Part shown: positions 53,333 through 63,509 of the stretch, one piece after another | Layout: each line of letters opens with the position of its first letter | How positions within the stretch are numbered: position 1 is the stretch's first letter | Source: Choristoneura fumiferana | Lineage: Eukaryota > Arthropoda > Insecta > Lepidoptera > Tortricidae | Assembly (NCBI RefSeq): GCF_025370935.1 | Contig: NC_133477.1 | Location: forward strand, 1,250,105 to 1,314,104 | DNA length: 64,000 nucleotides | Reading direction: 5' to 3' | Notes under the pieces: generated by a model | The model's database searches: none | Seen by the model: only the letters and a program-made list of their open reading frames with translations | Told to the model about the DNA's origin: nothing | Program-made: the position numbers and the translations under genes

Positions 53333-54337
53333 AACCCTTATAGTTTCGCCATGTCTGTCCGTGTATCTGTCTGTCTGTCTGCCTGTCCTATCTATGGTGG
53401 GGTATCGTTAAACATTTCTTCTAAAAAAAACCATTAGGGGTTGCCAAGACAATTTTTCGATGCAGTGATCTGTTTGCGAAATTTTCAACTTTAAAGAGAT
53501 TTTTTTTTTATTAAAATGCCTCCCTCTTCTAAAATCTAAAATGTTGGATGGAAAAATTTGAAAAATTTCCAAATGGTACGTAGTAAATATATCAAATTTA
53601 CAAGTAAAATTATAGCGGCTAAGATTGCTTGACAATTATTAGTAGTTTAAGAGTAATAGCAGCCTTAGGTATAAAATAACCTAACCATAAAAATTTCATT
53701 TTTAATATAAGCTTTTTTACCTGACTGTAGTATTTTCTGACTGTACCTACTTGCATTGCCACCCAAACTACATTTGCATATCAAATTTTAAGTCAATGCC
53801 ACTGATGTATTAAATTGGTCAATGCTATTAAACGTTGAAGAGTTCCATCCTGCGGAGACGATCCTGGCTGAGTTACCAGGATGTCACTACTAGATAAATA
53901 AATTAAAAAAAAAACAAATAAATATCATGGGACACTTGACACCAATTGACCTAGTCCCAAACTAAGCAAAGCTTGTACTATGGATACTAGGCAAGTTCTC
54001 TAACCAGTTCGTAGTCAGGTTCTCTAACCACTTGGCCATCCTCCAATGCTGCTCTGGGCCGTCATTATTGTATTGTTACGCGATTTACATAAGTATTCCA
54101 AATTTCAAGTCAATCTGACTACTGGAAGTTGATCAAATTTAACTTGCTCTATTACAGACAAACAGAGACAGACAGACAGACAACGGAACAGGTGAAACTA
54201 AATAAAAGCTTGTAAAAACTTGAAAGATTCCGTAAACAATACGAAATGTAGAAAAATATTACCAACTTGATTTTTTCGTAATGGCTACAGAACCCTATCC
54301 TGGGCGTGTCCGACACGCTCTTGGCCGGTTTTGTTTT
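53333..54337 (-). repeat. Dispersed repeat R1, minus strand, interrupted
   Basis: Minus-strand start at 54,337 (AAACCGGCCAAGAGCGTGTC) to about 54,215, resuming 53,700-53,333 with the (GACA)n end and GGCGAAACTATAAGGGTTGC. Between them lie other sequences, including the SINE at 53,918-54,041 and a (CAGA)n-containing fragment at 54,090-54,210. Confidence 0.75.
53918..54041 (-). mobile_element. SINE family S1, internally deleted
   Basis: The 3' part (GGGACACTTGACACCAATTG) is joined to the head at CTAGGCAAGTTCTCTAACCA, so the central body is missing. The phrase GGTTCTCTAACCA is partly duplicated. Confidence 0.8.
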
Positions 54338-54610
54338 GTGTCTAAAATAGCTTCTGTTATTTTCGGTGGGAAAAACACCTGTTGTTTTTTTTTAAAGAGA
54401 AAAGGCGGGGGAAAGCATAAAAAATATAGGAATAAAATTGTTGTTGTTTTTTAGAAAAATATGGCGCTGTCCATTGGAGGACAGTTTTGCCATTGTCTAG
54501 TAGGTTTTGCCGTTGTACGGTAAAAAAATTCTAGAAACGAAATATGAGACGTAATGGTGGATGAACGAAAATATGATCTGGAATAAAATTAAATGTCATT
54601 CATAATAATA

Positions 54611-54870
54611 TGACAACAGGATCGCCAAGTGGTTAAATACCTGCTACGAAGCTTGAGGTCCTGGGTTCGATTTCCCTTTCGTGGCCGGGGCAGATATTTG
54701 TATGAATAATACGAATGTTTGTTCTCGGGTCTTGGGTGTTTATAATATGTATTTAAGTATGTATTTATCTGTACAAGTATGTTTATCCGTTGCCTGGGAT
54801 CCATAGTACAAGCTTTGCTTAGTTTGGGATTAGGTCAATTGGTCAAAGTGTCCCATGATATTTATTTAAT
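54611..54870 (+). mobile_element. SINE family S1
   Basis: The tRNA-like head (GGATCGCCAAGTGGTTAAAT, B box GGTTCGATTTCC with one insertion) and the full body to TGTCCCATGATATTTATT. Confidence 0.88.
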
Positions 54871-54889
54871 TTGAGGAAAAGTTTACTCT

Positions 54890-55410
54890 AGGTATATTTA
54901 ATTCTTTCTCTCACCATATTTCGTTGGCCAAATAACGAAAATAATAAACAAATAATTTGCCAAGTAACGATTTCTTGTATAATAATGATGGTCAAATAAT
55001 GTGTTTGTGAAATGATCAACTGGCGAAATGTGGTTACATAAGACAATTAAATAATAAATAAATAAATAAATATCATGGGACACTTGACACCAATTGACCT
55101 AGTACCAAACTAAGCAAAGCTTGTACTATAGACACTAGGCAACGGATAAACATACTTATATAGATACATACTTAAAATACATATTAAACATCCAAGACCC
55201 GAGAAGAAACATTCGTATTCTTCATACAAATATCTGCCCCGGCCGGGATTCGAACCTGGGACCTCAAGCTTCATAGTCAGGTTCTCTAACCACTTGGCCA
55301 TCCGGTCGTCATTTATGATTAATTTATGATTATGAAACAAAATTGTGAAACGTTGTTAAATTAATATTTGTTGAAACTTTTGTTGCCAAATGATTGGATA
55401 CCGACTAGAC
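54890..55410. repeat. Degenerate short-unit array (GGCCAAATAACGA-like), split by a SINE
   Basis: Units such as TTGGCCAAATAACGAAAA, TTGCCAAGTAACGATT, TGGTCAAATAATG, CTGGCGAAATGTG and TTGCCAAATGATTGG. A SINE S1 copy at 55,070-55,312 divides it. Arms are not clearly inverted. Confidence 0.45.
55070..55312 (-). mobile_element. SINE family S1, complete-looking, minus
   Basis: On the minus strand the head GACGACCGGATGGCCAAGTG and B box GGTTCGAATCC come first. The body ends at TGGGACACTTGACACC inverted next to an (AAAT)n stretch. Confidence 0.9.
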
Positions 55411-55515
55411 CTCTATATCCCCCTTAAGTTTATAACGTATTAAACTTTCGCGATTTTCACTCATAGTCAAAATTACGTTGTTAGTATTGTGTCGGTGTGA
55501 TGGTGTGACCAATAA

Positions 55516-56142
55516 AAACCGGCCAAGAGCGTGTCGGACACGCCCAAAATAGGGTTCCGTAGCCATTATGATAAAAATAAGTAATATTTTTCTAAGGATT
55601 TCGTATTTTATACGGAATCTTCCAAGTTTAGGTATATTTTATACCTTAGGCTGTTATTTACTCATAAACTACTAATAATTCTCAAGCAAGCTTGAAAGTT
55701 TGATATATTTACTACCATCCTGAATTTCTTCAAATTTTTCCACCCACTGGTTTAGATTTTAGAGGGGGGGGGACGCTCGATTTTACTGAAAATTGCCACT
55801 TTAAAGTTGAATTTTTTGGCAAACAAATTACTGAATCGAAAAATCGTCTAAGCAAACCCCTAATGGTTTTAAAAAAACCTATCCAACGATACCCCACACT
55901 ATAGGGTTCGATGAGAAAAAAAAATCACCCCCACATTACGTCTATCGGAGGTTTTAAAAATTTTTTTTTTTAATTTTTAACTGTATCGTTTTGTCGGCAT
56001 AGTTTACTTATATATCCGTGCAAAATTACAGCGTTCTAGCATTGATAGTCTCTGAGCAAAGCCGCGGACGGACAGACAGACAGACAGCCATGGCGAAACT
56101 ATAAGGGTTCCGTTTTTGCCATTTTGGCTCCGGAACCCTAAA
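55516..56142 (+). repeat. Dispersed repeat R1
   Basis: AACCGGCCAAGAGCGTGTCG through GGGTTCCGTAGCCATTATGA to GCCGCGGACGGACAG, (GACA)n and GGGTTCCGTTTTTGCCATTT. It lacks a central 100-bp segment present at 3,163. Confidence 0.88.
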
Positions 56143-56149
56143 ATTGACC

Positions 56150-56250
56150 AAGTACGGGTTCCACGGCCGCTGTAATGTGGTCGAAACGTCGAGGTAAATA
56201 TTACTCGTGTGGATTAGCGTAATAAGCCCCTTAAGTTAGCCGTGCTACTT
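56150..56250 (+). repeat. Probable retroelement leader fragment
   Basis: ACGGCCGCTGTAATGTGGTC, GAAACGTCGAGGTAAATATT and GTGTGGATTAGCGTAATAAG, a phrase I recall from insect LINE 5' regions. Not coding. Confidence 0.35.
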
Positions 56251-56572
56251 ACGGGACATGCAGGTATGCAAAACCTTAAATTAACTAAATAGAAGAAAAC
56301 TAGGCTAGGTGGTCTTGTTCTGTCAAGTTGTGTTGTGTGTTGTTGTGTGTGTATGTGTCTTATCAGAATTCGAGACAGTGGTGGTGACTTGTTTGCTTCT
56401 GTTTAATTTTTCTCACCTATGATAATTAAATAAAATAGTTTCACTACTAGTAATATCTTCACTATATTCACAATCTCAATTAACACGGATAGTATAAGCC
56501 ATGGCAGCAAGAACGATCCATTTTCCTGCGAACACACAAAATTTAAATCTTTCGTACCTACAGTCAACGTTA

Positions 56573-56774
56573 TCCATACTAATATTATAAATGCGAAAGT
56601 GTGTTTGTGTGTTTGTCCGTCTTCCACGCCGTAACGGAGCGACGGATCGACGTGATTTTTGGCATAGAGATAGTTTATGGGCCCGAGAGTGACATAGGCT
56701 ATTTTTTATCCCGGAAAAATGCACAGTCCCCGAAGGAGCAGCGCGCGATAACCGAATACTACCACGCGGGCGGA
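56573..56774 (+). mobile_element. Helitron-like element, 3'-truncated
   Basis: Begins TCCATAC after A, contains CGGAGCGACGGATCGACGTG and ATCCCGGAAAAATGCACAGT, and breaks off at the hairpin (CCACGCGGGCGG), so the terminal CTAG is missing. Confidence 0.8.
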
Positions 56775-56939
56775 GGAATATTTCTTGAGTCAGCAATATT
56801 ATAAACGTTCCGTTTCTTGCAGAATGTTCTTTACCTCTGCCTCTTTAGGTATTTTATAGGAAGACGTTTCTGTTTTTAACAAAATAGGAAAAAAAATATT
56901 GTATTTAAATTATTATATGAAAAATAGCAAAGTTGATCT

Positions 56940-57163
56940 CACTAATAGTCATTATAATTGCGAAATATTGTAAGTCTGTATGTTTGTTTGTTACCTACCA
57001 CTTTACGACTTAACCACTGAACCGATTTAAGTGAAATTCGGTATACAGATAGTAAAAGTCCCGGGGAAGGACATAGAATAGTTTTTATCCCGGAAAAATG
57101 TACAGTTCCCGCGGGATAGCAATAAACGGATTCTACGTGAACGGAGTCGCGGTTAACAGTTAG
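56940..57163 (+). mobile_element. Helitron-like element, divergent copy
   Basis: ATAATTGCGAAATATTGTAA, CACTGAACCGATTTAAGTGA, ATCCCGGAAAAATGTACAGT and the end ACGGAGTCGCGGTTAACAGTTAG in two parts. The terminus is TTAG rather than CTAG. Confidence 0.55.
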
Positions 57164-57387
57164 TTAACGAATAATTGAAACCAATATTGTCGTCTTCGAT
57201 ATTTTAATTAGAATTAAGTTTAGACCGAATACTAAAAAATGAAATTTATTAAATGGCTTCCTATAGCGTGGACGCAGTTTTTTTTTCTGTATTAAGATTA
57301 CAATTTAATAACACTTGTAATAGTTACGGTGAAAGACGGCAGACAGACACTGGTAATTTTATAAGGTTTTTTTTTAATCGGATGAAG

Positions 57388-57529
57388 TACAGTCAACGTC
57401 ATAAATAAGTGATCACTTTTGTGCCTTGTCGCTTTCAGACGTTACATAATTTCGTATGACTTTTCATTCAAACATGACGTAAAAGTGACAAGGTACAAAA
57501 GTGATCACTTATTTATGACGTTGACTGTA
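57388..57529. mobile_element. MITE with 40+ bp arms (TACAGTCAACGTCATAAATA)
   Basis: Both ends are near-perfect complements: TACAGTCAACGTCATAAATA then AGTGATCACTTTTGTGCC, mirrored by GGTACAAAAGTGATCACT and TATTTATGACGTTGACTGTA. About 142 bp. It starts with TACAGTC like the MITE at 40,213 but differs inside. Confidence 0.85.
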
Positions 57530-59035
57530 CCTTGGTAGAGAAACCAAGAATACTAAATTATGTTTTTCTTACCTTTAAAATTCCCTGGAATAGTAAAACG
57601 TCGGACAGTGCATAAAAAAGACTCAAGAGCACCCAAAAAAGGAGTAATAAATTTTTGATGGCTGAAAAATAAATTTACTTTTTAAATTAAGTACGTCATG
57701 CTCCCTGGAAACCCCATTGCCTGTTTTGTGATTTATTAAAACATAAATACATATGTATTACGCACATTGAGAATGAGACTGTCACTAAACAAAATATGTC
57801 AGCTTGCAAAATTGGGATGCACCAAAAAAAAAAATAACCTATAGTTTTTATTTTATTTTTGGAAAGAATAGGATTATTTAAGATACCATTTTTATTGTTT
57901 TTGAATTTGGATTAGTATTTAATTTTTTATAATTTTTTTACGAAATACGCTAGATGACGTCACAGCGAGACAGCCACGTTCTATTTGCCTAGAAAAATTC
58001 AGGTCGTACATAACATACCTAATCTGTGGCATTACAATTTGACAATAATTCAAGCACGGCTTCCTAAATTAACAATGATGAAAAATAGTTTTATTTATTT
58101 CTCTTCTTTTAGCTTCGATTATTCCTATGTCTGTTTAATGGTGTGATAGTAAATAGATATTTTTATTTAAATCTGTTATTTAAATTCTTTTGTATTTACT
58201 TGTAACGTAGTAATTTAATAATTTAATTTGTAAAAATATATTGGAAATACTCGTATACATTTCGGACTTTAAGATAAATGACAACTGCTTAAAGCCGGGT
58301 GCGCATCATGTGATTAAAGTTCTATCTTTGACACTCTTTGCTATTATAAGCAGGACAGCAACATTTCAAACTGTCAATTTGCTTAAGAGAAGACTTGCTT
58401 TACAACTGCCTTTGTGACGAGACACTGTAGGGGTCAAAGGAGGGGCATTACTTAAATTTTGTTTATTTAATTCAGTTTATCACATTTTTGGAATCTGATT
58501 TCTGAAAACGCTTCACAAAGCCTATTTCTCCAAATGGTTTTCGATTTATACATTAACATATAGTTGTAAAAAATTGGGACATCCCAATTAAACTATGCCT
58601 TAAAATTATTTCAGTGTCATTTTGAGCAATCTCTCTATGACTCTGTCATCTATGACAAATTTTGTTTTCTCAAAAATGATACGTAAAGTCGCCATTACAT
58701 GTTCAAAAAGTCTTCAGTAAGTTAATAATACCGGACGGAGATCACAAGTCTCCAGTAAGTAGAGAGGTTTTGAATTCTGAATGCAGAAGTGTCCAGTAAG
58801 TAGGTACGATACAAATCTCATAACATGATTGTAATTTAAACTTTGAACTCCTTGTAAAATATGTCTTTTTTTTATAGGCAATACAAAGAGCCCCATCTTA
58901 ACCTTACAATAAACGTATAATTGATTACAAATGTTATTATACCTTTAAATATGATTTTATTAGAATTTCTATTCTTTGAAAAATAAATGTGAACCGATTA
59001 GTTGTAAATTCATTTAATTGAACAAATATTTATTA
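57530..59035. other. No gene seen; AT-rich
   Basis: A loose triplicate of TCCAGTAAGTA lies at about 58,700-58,805 (CTTCAGTAAGTT, CTCCAGTAAGTA, GTCCAGTAAGTA). No recognisable coding. Confidence 0.3.
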
Positions 59036-59040
59036 CAACT

Positions 59041-59640
59041 CTAAAGCTGGGTACTGACTAGGGTGCCAACCGTACTCTAAAACAGAGTATTGTACTCTAT
59101 ATCATATAGGCGTACTCTATAATCTAACACAAATAGCTAAAATACTCTTTTTCACACAATGTTTACTATACTAGTGCCAGTCATGTTATTTTATGCAAAC
59201 TCATTATCATAACCAAAAAAGGCCGTACTTTATTTACCTCCTTTGAAATCAGATATACTCTATTTCCTGTAATAAAAGGTGGCAACCCTAGTACTGACCA
59301 ACGTTACGAGGTGAAATGTACATTCGCATAGAGCATGTTACGCATTGAGCATGTTCGCTGTGTTCTCAAAATCTGCGTAATGTTGCTCGTCAAAACTTGT
59401 GCTCCATATTCGCCAGCCACTCTCAGTAAAGATGGCTGACTTGTTACAGCGTACTGACTGAACCGCGTAACAGTCAAAGGATTCGCCAAAAAACCGACAG
59501 CCGGGTGGAGCACTCAAAGCGAGCAACGAGCGGCTCGTTGCTCGCTGGTTTCCCTGTAACACTAAGTACTGACTGCACGAATGCTCGCTGTGCAACATGT
59601 TACATTACACCTCGTAACGTTGGTCAGTACCCACCTTAAG
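59041..59640. mobile_element. Palindromic element interrupted by a second element
   Basis: Outer arms: CTAAAGCTGGGTACTGAC, then CAACGTTACGAGGTGAAATG after the interruption, mirrored at the right by TACACCTCGTAACGTTGGTC and GTACCCACCTTAAG. The centre includes GCTCGTTGCTCGC palindromes. The inner element (59,059-59,290) sits in the left arm. Confidence 0.8.
59059..59290. mobile_element. hAT-like MITE, 232 bp, with 8-bp target duplication
   Basis: Ends TAGGGTGCCAACC and GGTGGCAACCCTA. Flanked by GTACTGAC at 59,051-59,058 and 59,291-59,298. The right arm of the host element shows the uninterrupted GTCAGTAC. A possible relative starts at 63,515 (CAGGGTTGCCAACTATACTG). Confidence 0.82.
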
Positions 59641-59730
59641 AGGTAGGCAGTATAAGGAACGCTTTTATTAAAAAAAAAACAAGAGCAGCGGCGTTCGTTT
59701 CGTGCAACGAGGTTGCATACTTTATTAAAA

Positions 59731-59836
59731 AACGGCCAAGAGCGTGTCGGACACGCCCAAAATAAACTTCTGTAGCCATTACAAAAAAATTAAGTAATAT
59801 TTTTCTAAGGATTTCGTATTTTATACGGAATCTTCC
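59731..59836 (+). repeat. Dispersed repeat R1, fragment cut by a SINE
   Basis: CGGCCAAGAGCGTGTCGGAC to GTATTTTATACGGAATCTTC, then abrupt change to SINE S2 at about 59,837. Confidence 0.8.
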
Positions 59837-60126
59837 AATCAATCATCCCAGCCTATATACGTCCCACTGCTGGGCACAGGCCTCCTCTCAGAACAAGAGG
59901 GCTTGGGCCATAGTTCCCACGCGGGCCCAGTGCGGATTGGGAACTTCACACGCACCATTGAATTGCTTCGCAGGTTTGTGCAGGTTTCCTCACGATGTTT
60001 TCGTGGTAAATTTCAAATGTAATTCCGCACATGAATTTTGACTAACTCAGAGGTGCAAGCTGAGGTTTGAACCCACGACCCTCTGCTTGAGAGGCGATAG
60101 GTTAAACCACTAGGCCACCACGGCTT
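59837..60126 (-). mobile_element. SINE family S2, second copy
   Basis: Aligns with 38,328-38,632, with one deletion of about 14 bp after CACGATGTTTTC. The tRNA-like head is at 60,055-60,126 with B box GGTTCAAACCT. It ends in the R1 fragment at 59,731. Confidence 0.88.
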
Positions 60127-60214
60127 CATTCATTCCGCATCCACATTGCGTACATTTTGCTTATGAGCTTAGAAGGCTCTGCTAACACTGCATCATCCCA
60201 TCTGCTAACATCCC

Positions 60215-60520
60215 CTCGCAGGTAAAATTTTCAAAATTTCTGTTTATTTCTTATGAGTACCCAAATGCCAAGTTTCATAAATAACCATCGATTTATCTTC
60301 GATAATGGCAATCTTCTATTTAAACTTTCATCCCCTATTTCAACCCCTTAAAGCCTCTTTTTCGCGGTAAAAGATAGCCTTAGTTCTTACCCAAGGTCTA
60401 TTCTATATCTGTACCAAATTTCATCAAAATCGGTTCAGCGGTTTAGGCGTGAAAGTGTAACAGACAGACAGACAGACAGAGTTACTTTCGCGTTTGTAAT
60501 TTATAAAATAAAGTATGGAT
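60215..60520 (+). repeat. Dispersed repeat with (CAGA)n end
   Basis: CCAAGTTTCATAAATAACCA, TTCATCCCCTATTTCAACCC, AAATTTCATCAAAATCGGTT and CAGCGGTTTAGGCGTGAAAG, then (CAGA)n and GAGTTACTTTCGCGTTTGTA. I recall this as common in Lepidoptera. One copy here. Confidence 0.6.
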
Positions 60521-60694
60521 TAAGTGAACTTCTTATGCCCAAGAATGAGATCCTGATATTGATATATCAGGAGGTGTGCTGATATAAAGCGGAGGCCGAA
60601 TTAGCAAAAAACAACTTGCTGCTGCCCAAATACTAAGAGAGATAAGTATATGAATTGTTATGAGAAATTTATCAAATGGAAACAATTTTTTGTT

Positions 60695-60835
60695 TTGTTT
60701 TTGAGAAAAGCACTATACAAGCTTCGACCAGTAATCGCCATCCTGGCCTCGTATCATTAATGGCCTCACCTACTTCTACTCGTCCAGGATGGCTTACGTA
60801 CGTTACGTCTCTGCAGTAATGTACTATTATTGACA
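60695..60835 (+). repeat. Dispersed repeat shared with 18,225-18,400
   Basis: TTGAGAAAAGCACTATACAA, GGCCTCACCTACTTCTACTC and CTCTGCAGTAATGTACTATT. Confidence 0.65.
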
Positions 60836-61006
60836 GTCTCATTCTCAAGGTGCGAGTTTGTTTTACTTAAGGGCAACACACACAGAAAGCGTGCGCGGGT
60901 CGGGTCGTGTCCGCCGCGTGAGCCGCGCGGTTCGTTGTATTGACACAGAGAGCGGGTCGGACCCGCGACGGGCCCGCAGCGGCTATCAATGTTGCCAGTT
61001 TAATGA

Positions 61007-61690
61007 CTTATTCATAAAAAGTTAGAGCCTCCTTGAAGGCTCCTTGAAGGCCCGATGCTAAAAAACATGATTCATAAACGTCTGTTAGCGCTAATCAGTC
61101 GATCAAGGCTCTGCTAAAGTTAGAGGACCGTAGACCCTCCTTTATCTCCCTGCTAAGTCACAAAATGGCCGCCACAAGTTTGAACAGCTGACTTTGACAA
61201 GAGAAAAAAACCATACCGAAGATATTTATAGTGAAGGCAGGGCTACGCAAAGATTAAAAAAAAAAACTGGAAAATTTATTTTCAGGAATTTGTATTTAAA
61301 AATCCTCTAAATTAGCAACAATAAATTAACAATAAATATGAAAATAAAATAGGATGATTAACATGATTATGGCTTTTTACACAACATAAACATGCGGATC
61401 GGAAATGGCGGGAAAACAAACATCTCGCTTTTTATTTTTTATCCTGCTAATTTGCTGTCACTGCTGTCAATTTTTTTTTTTTAATTATCGATTAGGCCAT
61501 TTTTTGTCTTTGATTTGTCAAGGTGGCCAACATAACGCGTCTAATCCGTCTATCAGCAGCTCAACAACTAGCAGACTGCTAGCAAGTGTTTATGAATCAT
61601 ACTTCTTGACAACCGTCTATTAAGCTTAATCAGTCTGCTAAGTAACAGACCGATCAAACCTCGATTAAGGTTTTTTTATGAATAAGGCTG
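61007..61690. mobile_element. Probable foldback element (TTATTCATAAAAA ends)
   Basis: Outer words GACTTATTCATAAAAAG and TTTTTTTATGAATAAGGC are inverse. Inner pairs such as GATTCATAAACGTCTGTTAG / GCAAGTGTTTATGAATC and GATCAAGG / CCTCGATT suggest imperfect arms built from related words (CTGCTAA, TCAGTCGATCAA). No coding. Confidence 0.5.
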
Positions 61691-61699
61691 TTAGTCCCT

Positions 61700-61855
61700 A
61701 GAAGTGACGACTTTTACTTAAATCTTAGCGACCGCAAAACAGTTTTGACGACAAAAATGGTTTACCTGGCGACTTTTGGAGTACAAATTAAAACAGTTCT
61801 AGAACCAATAATAGATACGACATTTTTGTCAACTCGACACAGAATTATACAGTGC
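61700..61855. other. No gene seen; loose GCGAC/TTTTG repeats
   Basis: GTGACGACTTTTACTT, TTAGCGACCGCAAAACAG, TTTTGACGACAAAAATGG and CTGGCGACTTTTGG may be a decayed short-unit array. Confidence 0.3.
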
Positions 61856-61899
61856 CGCGAGATATATGTGGAAAACGACAAACGCGCTTGCGCACTAAG

Positions 61900-62284
61900 G
61901 TCAAACTTTATTTACTTACTTTAGCAAGGGGAAGTGGCGGGAAGCGACGATATAAACCAAACGTTACACGGAAATAATGTTTATTACTGAGAAGCGATTA
62001 CAATAAGTAAGAGAAAGCCTATTACCCTAATAAAGACACTAAAACGTCTCAACGTAGGAGAGAGCGCATAGCGTGCAGTGTTAGGTCCCTAGAATTCGAC
62101 ACAGACACGATTGTTTCCTTGGACCTCATTATTCTGAATCTACCAAACGTTGGCGCGATTTAATTTGACCGGTGGCGCCATCTCTTGGCGCTTCGGGAAA
62201 CACTGCGTGTGGTATCTGCCGATGATTGTCTAAACGGGGTTAACTAGCGTCATTTGTTGGCAGCGTAGTGAATGTGGTATTACA
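61900..62284 (-). mobile_element. Ty3/gypsy 3' LTR (far boundary unknown)
   Basis: On the minus strand the LTR begins TGTAATACCACATTCACTAC just after the purine tract GGACAGAGGGGGAGAC (62,285-62,300). It extends at least to about 61,900. No second LTR is in the window to define its length. Confidence 0.65.
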
Positions 62285-62337
62285 GTCTCCCCCTCTGTCC
62301 GCGAAGTCGCCTCGACGAGGGTGACAGAACTGTATTT

Positions 62338-63055
62338 CTATTGACGTGCTCTAGTTGGTGGTCTTCCACGTGGCCTAGTAGCAGCCGAAGTTGTTTTCTT
62401 ACTGTTTTCTTGTTTCTTTGGCCTGCCTCTCTTTCTAATGGGAAGCGTGGGTTCTGGTATGGCAACACCTTGGGGTCGGTATCGAAACAATGCTGAAGCG
62501 TGATAAATGCCAACAGGCGTTTTCGTGTTCGGATTTGCGATTTCAAATGAGCTGGGGCCGTGTCGGCGTACAATCGTGTAAGGGCCATCGCGTCGAGGAG
62601 CCAGCTTTGCGCTTAACCCTTTGGTGGCTTTACTCAGTACGTGAGTGTTGACCAAAACTAGGCCTCCTGGTTGATAATCAGGGCAAGGTCGTCTCTTCTT
62701 ATCCACATATTCCTTCCTTTTCTCTTCTTTTTCATTCTGTATCTCCCTAGCTCTATTTAATGTGTTCGCCGTCATGAGCAAGCGTGGAGTCACTTCTTTG
62801 ATAAAGCTGTCATTCTCCACTATTTCTCGAAGATCATGGTTCACGTCGTCCGGTGTTCTCAACTCACGTCCGAACGTTAGGTACGCGGGTGTGTAACCAG
62901 TCGAGCAAGACTTGGCTGTGTTCATTGCGAAGCGGATACTGGGCAACTTCTCTGCCCATGTTAGATGGTTGTCTCCAACTAGGATAGCCAACTGAGTCTT
63001 CATATCCCGGTTATTTCGTTCGCACGGGCTAGTCTCAGGATCGATCGATTTCCAT
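62338..63055 (-). pseudogene. Ty3/gypsy integrase C-terminal part with AT-hook-like tail
   Basis: A minus-strand frame continuous with SPCERNNRDMKTQ at its upstream end (about 63,040) encodes the integrase end: FAMNTAKSCSTGYTPAYLTF, GRELRTPDDV, a basic linker, then a PGGLVLV and GPYTIVRRHGPSSFEI module typical of gypsy integrase C-terminal domains. The tail (counting from Met at 63,003) has KRGRPKK at residues 191-197 and RPRGRPP at 210-216, two AT-hook-like motifs, before the stop at 62,338. The catalytic DDE region and all upstream pol are missing, replaced at about 63,055, so the copy is 5'-deleted though the remaining frame is open. Confidence 0.85.
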
Positions 63056-63059
63056 GGGA

Positions 63060-63235
63060 GTGTATTTAACTTTTACGTAGCGTATCTGTATAAGTAACTG
63101 AGGGTTTATTTAAGGTTAACAGAGTTTTAAATTACTACCTACACTAAACTTGTTTTTTCCTTTTTAGTTTTAATCTAAAGTTTTTAAGGCAATCAGGTTT
63201 TTGTTTTTAATTTGGACTTCAAGAAAATATTCAGG
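63060..63235. other. No gene seen
   Basis: AT-rich sequence between the gypsy break and the next hairpin element. Confidence 0.3.
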
Positions 63236-63244
63236 CTCTGCTTT

Positions 63245-63432
63245 CACCAGAGATGCGCGAGGATGTTGCGAGGAATGTGGTTTTCATGATCAATGAAAAC
63301 GCTACATTTACCTCGCCTCGCTCCACTCAGCTGTTTCCACCAGTGATGTGCTGTCTGAGCGAAGAATGAAGCGCTTCTATTAGTTTGTGTAAAACACATT
63401 CCTCTTAATACGTCCTCGCACATCTTTGGTGG
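63245..63432. mobile_element. Palindromic element (CACCAGAGATGCGCGAGGAT ends)
   Basis: Left CACCAGAGATGCGCGAGGAT, then GCGAGGAATGTGG. Right CACATTCCTCTTAATACGTC then CTCGCACATCTTTGGTG. About 190 bp and non-coding. Confidence 0.65.
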
Positions 63433-63509
63433 CAACCCAACCATACTATGCTAGAATACACCATAACTGTCAATAGACGTTTCGCGTATGTTACTGCGGC
63501 TGCGGCCCT

